A stretch of DNA of 63,392 nucleotides from an uncultured Porphyromonadaceae bacterium (GCA_947174235.1 CAMWID010000008.1:1-63392); one strand, 5' to 3'; shown: positions 8,664 to 17,832, counted from the stretch's first letter. Numbers and translations: made by a program. The notes: generated by a model from the letters alone, not told the origin.

Positions 8664-8693
8664 AGGCATGAGATCTCATGCCTGTTTTTTTTT
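8664..8693 (+). terminator. Palindrome plus T-tract overlapping a start codon
   Basis: A 20-bp perfect palindrome (8664-8683, arms AGGCATGAGA) is followed by G and nine T residues (8685-8693). This is the layout of an intrinsic terminator or attenuator, though the palindrome must open a loop of about 4 nt to fold. The ATG of the downstream lipoprotein (8668-8670) lies within the left arm, and the T run encodes its residues 7-9. Confidence 0.65.
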
Positions 8694-10635
8694 AATCCCC
8701 ATCCTTGCGCTGGCGGCGTCAGGATGCCGTAGCGCAAAGTTGTCGGACGCTGACGACGCTCTGGCAAGAGGGGAATATTTCGACGCTCAGACCATCTACC
8801 GAAAGGTATACAACCGCATGACCCGGAAGGAAGACCGTCCCGCCCGGGGAGAGGTGGCGTTCAAAATGGGACGTTGCTATGAGAAACTCAACATGGCTGC
8901 CAACGCGTCGAAAGCATTCCAGAACGCGCTGAGGTATGAGTATGACGACTCAACACTATATCTGCATCTCGGACGCGCGCTGCAGGGGGAAGGAAAATAT
9001 CGTGCCGCGATCGAAGCTTATCAGAATTTCCTTGAATTTGAGCCGGAAAGCCGTCTCGCCCGCGAAGGGATGACAGGATGCAGGATGGCTATCGCCGCCA
9101 AAGAGAAACCCAAAACAAGATATGTGGTGAAAAACGCGAAGATCTTCAACACCAAGCGTTCGGATTTCGCCCCGATGTATCTTGACAAAAGCCTCGATCA
9201 GATATATTTCACATCCACATCCGAAAAAGCCATGGGCGAGAAACGTTCCGAGATAACAGGAATGAAGAAGGGGGATATTTATTTCAGCAAGAAAAACGAA
9301 CGTGGACAATGGCAGACGCCGCAGCCTGCCGAGGGGGAACTCAACTCCGACGCTGACGAAGGGATCGTAAGCTTCTCTCCTGACGGTCAGACCATGTATC
9401 TCACCCGCGCACGGAGATCGGAAACTTCGAGCACTTCCGTGGAGATCTATACGTCAAGACGAAGCGACGCCTCCTGGAGCACCCCCCAGAAATTTGAGAT
9501 CACTGCCGACACACTCTCCGCTGTGGGACATCCGGCTGTTTCCCCCGACGGCACATATCTGTATTTCTGCAGTGACATGCCGGGAGGATACGGAGGTCTC
9601 GACATCTGGCGCATCAACCTTAAAGACCGGGCGGGAAGCCTCGAGAATATGGGGGGACAGATCAATACCGAGGGGAACGAGATGTTTCCATATTCACGCA
9701 ACGACTCCACGCTCTATTTCTCTTCTGACGGACATCCCGGGTTCGGGGGTCTTGACATCTTCAAGGCAAAACTTAATTCGACAGGCGATTACTGGAGCGT
9801 GGAAAACATGGGGCTGCCCATGAACAGCACCGGGGATGATTTCGGAATAACTTTCGGCAACGGAGAGAACGGTTTCTTAAGTTCAAACCGGGGCGACGCG
9901 CGCGGTAGAGACCATATCTTCAGTTTCGAGCTTCCGGACATACATATCACCATCTCCGGACTTGTGCTCGACAGGGATGAGGAACCTGTCCCGAACGCCA
10001 TCATACGGATTGTCGGAGATGACGGCAGCAACCAGAAGGAGGTGGCACGCGACGACGGCTCTTTCAAGTTCAATCTCGACCGCGGAGTGAAATATGTGAT
10101 GAAGGCGGGAGCCCCCGGCTATCTGAGCCTGAAGCAGGAATTTGAAAGCGATGACGCCGAGGAAGACGCTGACTATGTAATTGATTTCATGCTTGCGGCA
10201 GTATATAAGCCACAGGTGGTGGAGAATATTTTTTACGATTTCGACAAAGCCACCCTGCGCCCGGAATCGAAAGAAGCGCTCGACGAAATGGCTCAGATCC
10301 TACGCGACAATCCCGACGTGACTATAGAACTCGGCGCGCATACCGATCGCAAAGGGAGCGACGAATACAATATCCGCCTGTCGGAACGACGCGCCCAAAG
10401 CGTTGTGGACTATCTTATCGCCGCAGGCATAGACATGGCGCGGCTAAGCCCTAAGGGTTATGGGGAAAGCGTACCCAAAACGGTCACCAAACGAATAAAC
10501 AGGGAGTATCCCCAGTTCCCGGAGGGTACGGTACTGACAGAAGAGTATATAGAGACTCTGGAACCGGAAGACCGTGACGCCGCCGACCAGATCAACAGAC
10601 GCACGGAGTTCCGCGTTCTCTCGCAGGAATTTTAG
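8668..10635 (+). CDS. PorE-like lipoprotein: TPR, beta-propeller, regulatory domain and OmpA domain
   Basis: A 655-residue outer-membrane lipoprotein, with lipobox LAASGC and Cys20. Domains in order: TPR-like helices (about 25-135), WD40/PD40-type beta-propeller repeats (about 150-430, with SPDGQTMYLTR, SPDGTYLYFCS and SSDGHPGFGGLDIF), a carboxypeptidase regulatory-like domain (about 435-515, GLVLDRDEEPVPNA), and a C-terminal OmpA domain (about 520-655, with IFYDFDKATLRPES and NRRTEFR). This order matches PorE of the Porphyromonas type IX secretion system, which binds peptidoglycan, but similar proteins also occur in species without that system. The ATG lies inside a palindrome; no other in-frame start exists upstream before a stop at 8635-8637. 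Confidence 0.88.
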   Translation: MRSHACFFLIPILALAASGCRSAKLSDADDALARGEYFDAQTIYRKVYNRMTRKEDRPARGEVAFKMGRCYEKLNMAANASKAFQNALRYEYDDSTLYLHLGRALQGEGKYRAAIEAYQNFLEFEPESRLAREGMTGCRMAIAAKEKPKTRYVVKNAKIFNTKRSDFAPMYLDKSLDQIYFTSTSEKAMGEKRSEITGMKKGDIYFSKKNERGQWQTPQPAEGELNSDADEGIVSFSPDGQTMYLTRARRSETSSTSVEIYTSRRSDASWSTPQKFEITADTLSAVGHPAVSPDGTYLYFCSDMPGGYGGLDIWRINLKDRAGSLENMGGQINTEGNEMFPYSRNDSTLYFSSDGHPGFGGLDIFKAKLNSTGDYWSVENMGLPMNSTGDDFGITFGNGENGFLSSNRGDARGRDHIFSFELPDIHITISGLVLDRDEEPVPNAIIRIVGDDGSNQKEVARDDGSFKFNLDRGVKYVMKAGAPGYLSLKQEFESDDAEEDADYVIDFMLAAVYKPQVVENIFYDFDKATLRPESKEALDEMAQILRDNPDVTIELGAHTDRKGSDEYNIRLSERRAQSVVDYLIAAGIDMARLSPKGYGESVPKTVTKRINREYPQFPEGTVLTEEYIETLEPEDRDAADQINRRTEFRVLSQEF

Positions 10636-10683
10636 AGGACGCGCCCTTACTCCATGCCCTGCCATACCTACGGTTGGTTACGA

Positions 10684-11355
10684 TCAATGTATACCCCCTA
10701 AATCATCTATCGCGAAATTTATAAAGTCGTTGAACGGCTTCGCGAGGGAGAAGATCTCACGGGCGGTAGCCACGAAATCCGGTCGGCAAAGTTCACTGTC
10801 TTCAAGTCTGTGGGTCGCCACGTAATCCCGCGGACGTACAAGGGCAATATGCTCCCAATCCCGAGGGATCCCCTTCGGAGCTGTCTTCAGACAGTTCTCC
10901 CCCACTTCAGGATAAGCCTTTTTGAATGCCGGATTTTCTATGATGGCAAGATACTCATCGATATTGTCGTAGATTGACTGACGTATCGCAGTCACCGTCT
11001 TTGGAGGGAGACATACCGTACCCGCTGCAAGCAGACAATTTTCAGGTTCTATATGCAGATAATACCCCATTCTGTTCACTTTCTTGCCATACGGCGGATT
11101 TATAAAGATGCCTATGTGGGTCTTGTATGGAGTCTTGTCTGCGGAGAAACGTGTGTCACGATATATACGGTACGTGCAATCCGCAGGTGTCAGATAGGCA
11201 GCCTCCGGATCGAAGGAAGCGACAGCCATTATCAATTGCATAGTCAATTCGTCGACACGTGTCTTCACTTTCAGATATTCGTCCTTATGAGAATTAAACC
11301 ACTCCCGGTTGTTGTTGCGAGAAAGACGTTTGAGAAAATCCAATATCTCTTTCAT
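10684..11355 (-). CDS. DUF2461 family protein
   Basis: The 223-residue cytosolic protein matches the DUF2461 (TIGR02453) family, whose biochemical role is not known to me. Marks are the N-terminal FLKRLSRNNNREWFNSHKDEY segment split over residues 7-27, the YRIYRDTRFSADKTPYKTH motif in the middle, and the YLHIEP strand. Length is typical. It is convergent with the PorE-like gene (48 bp between stops, no hairpin found). Upstream is the intergenic region holding the first short RNA. No good promoter was found for it. Confidence 0.88.
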   Translation of the reverse strand: MKEILDFLKRLSRNNNREWFNSHKDEYLKVKTRVDELTMQLIMAVASFDPEAAYLTPADCTYRIYRDTRFSADKTPYKTHIGIFINPPYGKKVNRMGYYLHIEPENCLLAAGTVCLPPKTVTAIRQSIYDNIDEYLAIIENPAFKKAYPEVGENCLKTAPKGIPRDWEHIALVRPRDYVATHRLEDSELCRPDFVATAREIFSLAKPFNDFINFAIDDLGGIH

Positions 11356-11486
11356 ATTTTCAACATATTTATCTACAAATTATGAATGTTGAGTAAAATA
11401 TTCACAATTTATAAAATCCAAAAGTTAAACGATGTTAAACAGCAAAAATTTTTCATGTTATAAAGCATATTTTGAAAAATAATTAC

Positions 11487-11494
11487 TAATTTTG
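11487..11494 (+). promoter_or_regulatory. -7 box of short RNA copy A
   Basis: TAATTTTG lies six bases upstream of the predicted RNA start, the same distance as in the other two copies. The -33 region has no well-placed TTTG (one lies only 12 bp upstream), so this copy may be weaker or use another contact. Upstream is a direct repeat, GTTAAAC, twice within about 17 bp. Confidence 0.55.
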
Positions 11495-11500
11495 CATCGA

Positions 11501-11568
11501 GTTTTTCATGGTATTAGATTTTAAGGTTAACAGAAGATTGGTTGTCGGGACGACAATCAATTTTTTTA
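11501..11568 (+). ncRNA. Short paralogous RNA, copy A
   Basis: Predicted RNA of about 68 nt. It starts GTTTTTCATGGTATTAGA, then has TTTTAAGGTTA, a short linker and an intrinsic terminator: an 11-bp stem (11537-11547 with 11551-11561, one G-U pair), a GGA loop and a T-tract to 11567. The first 27 bases are nearly identical to copy C at 43093 and related to copy B at 41080. There is no ORF. It stands alone between DUF2461 and the convergent gltX gene. Short RNA families in several copies are known in Bacteroides; membership needs a covariance-model search. Confidence 0.72.
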
Positions 11569-11599
11569 TACCCTAAAAACAGAAGTACAAGATGGGTTA

Positions 11600-11877
11600 G
11601 AAATAAACAAAAGAACAAAAGGACAAAAGGACAAAAGGAGTTTGAGATAAACAGAAGAACAGACGGGGCAGGAAATAAACAGAAGGACAAAAGAACAAAA
11701 GAAATTTTTAACTTTTGTTCTTTTGTCCTTCTGTTTATCTCCCTATTCCTTCCTGTCCTTTTGTTCTTCTGTTCTTCTGTTTATTTCCCCATTCCTTCCT
11801 GTCCTTTTGTTCTTCTGTTCTTCTGTTTATTTCCCCATTCCTTCCTGTCCTTTTGTTCTTCTGTTCTTCTGTTCATT
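11600..11877. repeat. 46-bp tandem repeats and a 27-bp perfect inverted repeat in the gltX 3' region
   Basis: Directly after the gltX stop, a 46-bp unit is repeated about three times (11731-11876; equivalent bases at 11745, 11791 and 11837). Read from gltX it is purine-rich, built on ACAGAAGAACAAAAGGACAG. At 11675-11701 and 11712-11738 lies a perfect 27-bp inverted repeat with a 10-nt loop. Further left (11605-11674) come degenerate units in the opposite orientation. The region can thus fold into one large hairpin. It is not coding; ORFs across it are low-complexity pyrimidine products. It probably ends the gltX transcript. Confidence 0.85.
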
Positions 11878-13390
11878 TTATGTTGGCAATGGCGCGGCGG
11901 ATACGCGCTATCACCTCCTGTTTGGGCATCAGTTCGGTGATGTCAAACATATGGGGACCGCGACACGCTCCGACAACCGCCAGACGGAAAGCGTTCATCA
12001 CGTTTCCGAGATGGTAACCCTTCTCCGCTATCCAGTCGAGCACAATTTTTTCCGCATTAGCAGATGTCATGTCGTCAATGCCTTCCAACACACCGATAAG
12101 TTCTTCCATTATTGCGGGAGTTTCCGCGCTCCAACGTTTTTTGACATCCTTTTCGGCATACGATTCCGGGGCACGGAAGAAGAAATCTCCCTGAGTCCAA
12201 AGGTCTCCGATAAGATCGGCGCGACCTTTCACCATACCTACCGCCTTTGCCACATACTCAGGATCGGCATTCTCTATACCGTTCTCTACGAGCACCGGTT
12301 CAAGGAGCCGGGCAAGAACTTCATTATCCGCTTTTCCTATATACTCATGGTTGAACCATATACCCTTCTTATAATCGAATTTGGCGCCGCTCTTCGAGCA
12401 ATGCTCGAAAGAGAATTTCCTGATAAGGTCATCCATGCTCATGATCTCGCTGTCATCCCCGGGGTTCCACCCGAGAAGAGCAAGGAAATTGACCACCGCC
12501 TCCGGAAGGTATCCTTTTTCCCGGTAGCCTGAAGAGATCTCCCCTGTCGCGGGATCCTTCCATTCGAGAAGGAACACAGGGAACCCGAGCTTATCGCCGT
12601 CGCGCTTCGAGAGCTTTCCGTTGCCGACAGGTTTGAGAAGCAATGGCAGGTGTACGAAACGGGGCATCGTGTCTGTCCATCCGAAAGCCTCATACAGCAG
12701 CACATGCAGCGGAGCCGACGGCAGCCATTCCTCTCCGCGGATCACATGACTCACCTCCATCAGATGATCGTCGACTATATTGGCGAGATGATAGGTCGGA
12801 AGATTGTCCGCGCTTTTGAAAAGCACCTTGTCATCAATGATATTGCTGTTGATGGTCACCTTTCCGCGGATAATATCGTCAACGACCACATCCCTGTCGG
12901 GCTCCACCTTGAAACGCACCACATATTGCACTCCGTCAGCAATCAGCTTCGCCACCTCTTCCTGAGGGAGAGTCAGCGAGTTGCGCATGGATCCCCTCGT
13001 ATGAGCGTCGTACTGGAAATTGGGCACGGACTGACGCGCAGCCTCAAGCTCTTCGGGAGTGTCGAACGCTATGTACGCCTTGCCGGCGTCAAGAAGCTTG
13101 TCGACATACTCTTTATATATAGCGCGTCTCTCGCTCTGGCGATAGGGACCGAAGTCACCACCCTCGCGCACACCTTCATCAAAACTGATACCGAGCCAAT
13201 GCAGAGCGTCGTTGATATACTCCTCAGCTCCGGGGACAAACCTGCGGCTGTCGGTATCTTCGATACGCAGGATCATGTCGCCACCGTTCTGCCGGGCGAA
13301 GATATAATTATACAACGCAGTGCGGACACCGCCTATATGCAGTGGACCTGTGGGCGACGGTGCGAACCTTACTCTTACTTTGCGTTCCAT
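11873..13390 (-). CDS. gltX: Glutamyl-tRNA synthetase
   Basis: Cytosolic class I aminoacyl-tRNA synthetase charging tRNA-Glu. I start at ATG 13390 ([20 protein letters not shown]), which places the HIGH motif (LHIG) at the normal position; the longer frame would add 19 unlike residues and overlap the DUF3256 gene. The 505-residue protein has the KLSKR form of the KMSKR motif and a C-terminal helical anticodon-binding part, ending AIANIK. Length is usual for the bacterial enzyme. It follows the DEAD-box helicase and DUF3256 genes on the same strand. Its 3' flank is the tandem repeat array. Confidence 0.97.
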   Translation of the reverse strand: MERKVRVRFAPSPTGPLHIGGVRTALYNYIFARQNGGDMILRIEDTDSRRFVPGAEEYINDALHWLGISFDEGVREGGDFGPYRQSERRAIYKEYVDKLLDAGKAYIAFDTPEELEAARQSVPNFQYDAHTRGSMRNSLTLPQEEVAKLIADGVQYVVRFKVEPDRDVVVDDIIRGKVTINSNIIDDKVLFKSADNLPTYHLANIVDDHLMEVSHVIRGEEWLPSAPLHVLLYEAFGWTDTMPRFVHLPLLLKPVGNGKLSKRDGDKLGFPVFLLEWKDPATGEISSGYREKGYLPEAVVNFLALLGWNPGDDSEIMSMDDLIRKFSFEHCSKSGAKFDYKKGIWFNHEYIGKADNEVLARLLEPVLVENGIENADPEYVAKAVGMVKGRADLIGDLWTQGDFFFRAPESYAEKDVKKRWSAETPAIMEELIGVLEGIDDMTSANAEKIVLDWIAEKGYHLGNVMNAFRLAVVGACRGPHMFDITELMPKQEVIARIRRAIANIK

Positions 13391-13421
13391 ATAATAGTAG
13401 TATTGAAGTTGTTTTAATCTG

Positions 13422-14117
13422 TCATTTATATTTCCCCTTCCATTCAAGGATTACCTCCGGCTTAAGGAAGAGCTTTATGATATTGTAATTATCGACGTCC
13501 ATATACTCTCCGACTGTCAGACGTGCGGACAGGGAGTCATTGTCGGGCGACGCTCCGTATGCCACCGTCGGGAAGGGTATCATTCCGCGGATCTCCTTCA
13601 TAGAGGTCAGCGATCCTTTCGGTATGTCAAAAAAACGGGAAAGATCCGGTGCCGTGAAATATTTCCCGGCATCGAGCGGCGTACCGTCCTCGTCATAGAA
13701 ATCTATCTGACTGTCTTCAGCCTGCGATTCCCCTCCTACTGTATACACCGACATCACCACATTCCCTTTTTTCACCGGGAGCACCTTCAGTTCCAAAGTA
13801 CTCACCGGGGTGATACGCACCTTCATATAACCGGGAGTCACATTCTCAAGCCATGAAAGACCCTCCATGGCATTGGTAGCCTTATATATGCTGTCGGCAT
13901 CCCAATAGTCAAGCATATCAAGACGTGTCGTCTTTTTCAGTATCTCAAGAGCCGGGCTCTGAAGTTCTACAAAGAGATCGCGCACGGCAAACTCTTTCTT
14001 ACCCTCTTCCTCTCCGGCGGCATGACAAGGAATAGCGGAGGCGACAGCCAGAGTCATCACCACCACCATCCTTATGAGTGCCGACACGTTATTTTTTCTT
14101 TTTATAAAAGACTTCAT
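13422..14117 (-). CDS. DUF3256 family secreted protein
   Basis: A 231-residue protein with a signal peptide (hydrophobic core [12 protein letters not shown], cleavage after CHA). The [21 protein letters not shown] start and the [13 protein letters not shown] core match the DUF3256 family, found in Bacteroidota and of unknown function. The start is uncertain: ATG 14126, 14117 and 14069 are in frame. I prefer 14117, since it gives the signal peptide a basic N-region (MKSFIKRKN), although it overlaps the end of the helicase gene by 29 bp. It probably shares a transcript with gltX, 31 bp downstream. Confidence 0.85.
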   Translation of the reverse strand: MKSFIKRKNNVSALIRMVVVMTLAVASAIPCHAAGEEEGKKEFAVRDLFVELQSPALEILKKTTRLDMLDYWDADSIYKATNAMEGLSWLENVTPGYMKVRITPVSTLELKVLPVKKGNVVMSVYTVGGESQAEDSQIDFYDEDGTPLDAGKYFTAPDLSRFFDIPKGSLTSMKEIRGMIPFPTVAYGASPDNDSLSARLTVGEYMDVDNYNIIKLFLKPEVILEWKGKYK

Positions 14118-15963
14118 AACTTCCATTGTAATCCGGTTTCTTATCCTTCTTCCCTTTTTTCTCCTTCTTCGCTTTTTTCTCTTTCAGGGGCTTCTCTTTC
14201 ACAGCCTTCTCCTTGCGTGATTTGCTCTGGCGCGGCTGGTCGTCCTTCTCACCCTTACGCCTGCGTTTCTCACGACGGTCGCGTGCCTCGCGGGCGTAAT
14301 CACGGTCGGAAGCAATCTCGGGACGTATTACCGTGCCGAAGAAATCCACGTTTTTCAACGCGTCGATCACTTTGCGGGCATCGTCTTTCCTGACGTCAAA
14401 AAGAGTATATTGCGGCAGAAGGTCTATTCTTCCTATTTCAGGCTTAGATCCCTGGGCGTTGCGGTTGATAAGTTCCATTAGGTTACCCGGGAAAAAGCCC
14501 TGCGCCTTGCCCACGTTCACCATCAGGCGCTCATAGCCGTCTTCAGCCACGCGGCGGTCTTTGTCTTTCTTTGAGTCGCCACGTCCGTGTTTATCCTTAC
14601 CCTCCCCTTTTTCTGGAGCGTTGAGATCGATGTCGGGCATGTTGCGGTAATACTGCAGCAGACGGTTGAACTCAAGCGAAAGCACACGCTTCAGAAGGTC
14701 TTCTTCAGAAAGCCATTCGAGTTTCTTCTTTACACCCGGAAGATACTTGTTGATCTCTTCCTCGTTGACCTGAACCCTCTCGAGCTGATCGGCGAGATTG
14801 TAAAGCTGTTTCTCTATGATGTGTTCCGGAGTAGGAACCTTCTTATATTCAAACTCCTTTCCAATCTTCTTCTCGATCTCACGCAATTTGCCCCGCTCGC
14901 GGGAATGTATGATCGCCACCGAGACTCCAGTCTTGTTTGCCCTGCCGGTTCGTCCGGAGCGGTGGGTATATACAGCCACATCATCCGGAAGTCCGTAATT
15001 TATGACGTGGGAAAGGTCGTCTACGTCAAGTCCGCGGGCAGCCACATCCGTAGCCACAAGAAGCTGGGTGACATGATCACGGAATTTTTTCATAGCGAGA
15101 TCACGCTGAGCCTGCGAGAGGTCGCCGTGGAGACAGTCTGCGTTATAGCCGTCGGCGATAAGTTTGTCGGCTATCTCCTGCGTCTCCTTACGGGTACGGC
15201 AGAAAATAATGCCGTAGATATCCGGATTATTGTCAGCCACACGTTTCAAGGCAAGATACTTGTCGTGTGCCTTGACCATATAATATATGTGGCGTACGTT
15301 CTTGGCTCCCTCGTTCTTGTTGCCTGCCACAAACTCCACCGGACTATGCATGAATTCCTTTGCGATCCCGGCTATCTCCTTGGGCATCGTGGCGGAAAAC
15401 ATCAGCATCTTGCGCTCTTCAGGCACATGTGTCAATATCTCGCGGATATCGTCAAGGAAACCCATGTTGAGCATCTCGTCCGCCTCGTCAAGTATGACCG
15501 TATGTACATCCGACAGGTTTACCTCTCCACGTTTGATAAGGTCGATCAGACGGCCCGGAGTCGCCACTATCACCTGCACCCCTTTCCTGAGGGTGCGTAT
15601 CTGGCTGTCGATGCTCGATCCGCCGTAGACGGGAAGTATCCTGAGGTTGTCGATATATTTTGAGAAATCTGCGAGATCGCCCGCTATCTGTAGACACAGC
15701 TCACGCGTCGGAGCTATGATAAGCGCCTGAGGCACGTTTTTATCCGGGTTTATACGCTGAAGCACCGGCAGTCCGAACGCCGCAGTCTTTCCGGTGCCCG
15801 TCTGGGCAAGCCCGACCACGTCTCCATCCTTTTCAAGAAGATGGGGAATCACCATCTCCTGGATCGGCATCGGGGATTCAAAACCAAGTTCCCCGATAGC
15901 TTTCAGCAACCGCGGTTCAACACCAAGATCCTCAAATGATCTTGTTACATTATTTTCATCCAT
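14089..15963 (-). CDS. deaD: DEAD-box RNA helicase with DbpA-type RNA-binding domain
   Basis: ATP-dependent RNA helicase, likely for ribosome assembly or cold adaptation. The 624-residue protein has the Q motif (FESPMPIQ), motif I AQTGTGKT, PTRELCLQ, DEAD, SAT and HRSGRTGR. After a linker, residues about 475-550 resemble the DbpA/CsdA RNA-binding domain (MVNVGKAQGFFPGNLMELI). The last 70 residues are a Lys/Arg/Glu tail (KEKKAKKEKKGKKDKK), probably disordered and RNA-binding. It has its own strong promoter and a leader of about 145 nt, a layout often seen where cold-shock genes are controlled after transcription. The symbol is by family resemblance. Confidence 0.93.
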   Translation of the reverse strand: MDENNVTRSFEDLGVEPRLLKAIGELGFESPMPIQEMVIPHLLEKDGDVVGLAQTGTGKTAAFGLPVLQRINPDKNVPQALIIAPTRELCLQIAGDLADFSKYIDNLRILPVYGGSSIDSQIRTLRKGVQVIVATPGRLIDLIKRGEVNLSDVHTVILDEADEMLNMGFLDDIREILTHVPEERKMLMFSATMPKEIAGIAKEFMHSPVEFVAGNKNEGAKNVRHIYYMVKAHDKYLALKRVADNNPDIYGIIFCRTRKETQEIADKLIADGYNADCLHGDLSQAQRDLAMKKFRDHVTQLLVATDVAARGLDVDDLSHVINYGLPDDVAVYTHRSGRTGRANKTGVSVAIIHSRERGKLREIEKKIGKEFEYKKVPTPEHIIEKQLYNLADQLERVQVNEEEINKYLPGVKKKLEWLSEEDLLKRVLSLEFNRLLQYYRNMPDIDLNAPEKGEGKDKHGRGDSKKDKDRRVAEDGYERLMVNVGKAQGFFPGNLMELINRNAQGSKPEIGRIDLLPQYTLFDVRKDDARKVIDALKNVDFFGTVIRPEIASDRDYAREARDRREKRRRKGEKDDQPRQSKSRKEKAVKEKPLKEKKAKKEKKGKKDKKPDYNGSYEVFYKKKK

Positions 15964-16114
15964 ATTTTATAAAATTTTCGCCTCGCGAAAGGGTTGTTTG
16001 GGTTACCGGGTTATGAGGTCATTCCATCCGTTTTGTCTGTCACAGGCCGCAAGACCGACCCACAACCCGTTTAACCTTATAACCCTCAACTGTCACAGAT
16101 AGTTGAATTTCATG

Positions 16115-16146
16115 CAAAGGTAGTAAATAATTCCCACCCCACCAAA
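16115..16146 (-). promoter_or_regulatory. Promoter of the DEAD-box helicase
   Basis: A full consensus match on the minus strand: TTTG (16146 to 16143), a 20-bp spacer, then TACCTTTG (16122 to 16115). Predicted start near 16108; leader about 145 nt. The leader has short complementary segments (AACGGGTT and AACCCGGT), so it may fold. Confidence 0.75.
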
Positions 16147-16147
16147 C

Positions 16148-16178
16148 TTGCAAATATCAATGATTTGTAGTAACTTCG
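16148..16178 (+). promoter_or_regulatory. Promoter of the C69 dipeptidase, leaderless arrangement
   Basis: TTG (16148-16150), a 20-bp spacer and TAACTTCG (16171-16178) precede the ATG at 16183 by only four bases (TGAC). The -7 box differs from consensus by C in TTCG. The mRNA would begin at or within a base or two of the start codon. The same layout occurs before recO. Its -33 box lies beside that of the divergent helicase promoter. Confidence 0.5.
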
Positions 16179-16182
16179 TGAC

Positions 16183-17832
16183 ATGAAACGAATTTCTTTA
16201 TCTTTAGCGGTTTTAGTTTCCGCCGCCGCACTGCACGCGCCGGAAGCCCTCGCCTGCACTAACCTTATCGCAGGGAGAAAAGCCACCACCGACGGTTCGG
16301 TGTTCATGACCTATTCCGCCGACTCACATAACCTGTACGGCATGCTCACCCATACTCCGGCGGCGAAACATGCCCCCGGCGCAATGAGGAAAGTCGTGGA
16401 ATGGGACACGTCAAAACCTCTCGGCGAGATCCCTCAGCCGGCGGAAACCTATAATGTGGTGGGAAACATAAACGAATACCAGGTTGCTATCGGCGAAAGC
16501 ACCTGGGGTGGTCATGAGGAACTTACCGACACCACCGGCAACTCCATTATAGACTATGGATCGCTGATTCAAATAGCCCTCGAACGCTCGAAGTCAGCAC
16601 GCGAGGCGATAAAGGTCATGACAGACCTTGTCGACAAGTATGGCTATGCCAGCAGCGGGGAATCCTTTTCTATCGCCGACAAAAACGAGGTCTGGGTGAT
16701 GGAAATGATCGGGAAAGGCGCGGAAAAGGGTGCCGTATGGATAGCGGTACGCATTCCCGACGACGCTATCTCCGGACATGCCAACGAACCCCGCATTCGC
16801 AAGGTGAATCTCAAAGACAAAGAGAACGTGATGCACAGCAAGGATGTGATTTCTTTTGCCAAAAAGCGTGGTTATTTCAACGGCAAGGATGAAGATTTCT
16901 CTTTCGCCGACGCCTATTCTTCTCACGATGCCTCCACACGCCGCAGCTGCGACGCGAGGGTATGGAGCTATTTCCGCAGATTCAACAAAGAAGCCGACAG
17001 ATATTTCGCCTGGTGCAACCATGACTCCGACGAGCCGATGCCCCTGTATATAATTCCGGAACGCAAGGTAAGTCTTCAGGAAATTCAGGAAAGCATGCGC
17101 GACCATTTCGAGGGAACACCCTATGACATGACTTCCGATGTCGGATCCGGACCCAACCATGTGCCTTACAGATGGAGACCGATGGATTACGACGTAGACG
17201 GCAACACCTACACCATGGAACGGGCTATAGCCACACAGCAGACAGGATGGAGTTTTGTAAGCCAGACGCGTGCCGATATGCCTGACGAGATCGGAGGAGT
17301 GATATGGTTCGGAACCGACGACACCAACACGTCTGTCTACATGCCTTTCTATTGCAGCATGACGGAAATACCAGCCGAGCTCGCCCCCGGAGACATCAAC
17401 ACATTCTCTTTCGACTCCAATTTCTGGATGACCAACTGGGTGGCGAACCAGGCATACAACCGGTATGACCTCATGATCCCCGACATCCGCAAGGTGCAAG
17501 GAGCTCTCGAAGGGAAATACATCGCTTCGCGAGATGCCCGCGAGAAAGAGCTGAAATCAATGCTCGACAAAGGTGACAAGGCTGCACTCGTGGCAAGCGT
17601 CAACGAGGAAGGTAAAAATATCGCCAAGGAGGCGACCGACGCATACCGTGAACTCGGACAGTACCTTTTCGTAAAATTCATGGACGGCAATATGAAAAAA
17701 ACCGATGCCGACGGCAATTTCCTAAGAAATGAACACGGGCTACCCGAGTATCCGTCTTTCCCCGGATATGACAAAAAGTATTATGAGAATATCGTAAAGG
17801 AGAACGGTGATCATTTCAAGTTGAAGAAATAA
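16183..17832 (+). CDS. C69 family dipeptidase
   Basis: Secreted peptidase of the Ntn-hydrolase fold that cleaves dipeptides. The 549-residue protein has a signal peptide ending EALA, directly followed by Cys25 in ACTNL, the expected N-terminal nucleophile exposed on processing. The downstream ATTDGSVFMTYSADSH segment is typical of peptidase family C69/U34. The predicted location is periplasm or surface; with the two POT transporters it fits growth on peptides. The ATG lies four bases after a -7-like box, suggesting a leaderless mRNA. A perfect 25-bp hairpin that starts at the stop codon ends the transcript. Confidence 0.94.
   Translation: MKRISLSLAVLVSAAALHAPEALACTNLIAGRKATTDGSVFMTYSADSHNLYGMLTHTPAAKHAPGAMRKVVEWDTSKPLGEIPQPAETYNVVGNINEYQVAIGESTWGGHEELTDTTGNSIIDYGSLIQIALERSKSAREAIKVMTDLVDKYGYASSGESFSIADKNEVWVMEMIGKGAEKGAVWIAVRIPDDAISGHANEPRIRKVNLKDKENVMHSKDVISFAKKRGYFNGKDEDFSFADAYSSHDASTRRSCDARVWSYFRRFNKEADRYFAWCNHDSDEPMPLYIIPERKVSLQEIQESMRDHFEGTPYDMTSDVGSGPNHVPYRWRPMDYDVDGNTYTMERAIATQQTGWSFVSQTRADMPDEIGGVIWFGTDDTNTSVYMPFYCSMTEIPAELAPGDINTFSFDSNFWMTNWVANQAYNRYDLMIPDIRKVQGALEGKYIASRDAREKELKSMLDKGDKAALVASVNEEGKNIAKEATDAYRELGQYLFVKFMDGNMKKTDADGNFLRNEHGLPEYPSFPGYDKKYYENIVKENGDHFKLKK

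Noticed and set aside
8671..8676. AGATCT at the palindrome centre as a restriction-type site
   Set aside because: The six bases are simply the centre of a 20-bp palindrome; nothing suggests a modification system here.
11731..11876. Possible CRISPR-like array
   Set aside because: The 46-bp units are contiguous, without unique spacers, and no cas gene is present.
11542..12017. Overlapping frames rich in Cys, Phe, Leu and Ser across the 46-bp repeats
   Set aside because: They are low-complexity translations of a pyrimidine-rich repeat and run antisense into gltX. They show no protein-like pattern.
14587..15663. 358-codon frame antisense to the DEAD-box helicase
   Set aside because: The helicase has all its motifs in frame; the antisense frame has no recognised domain or promoter.
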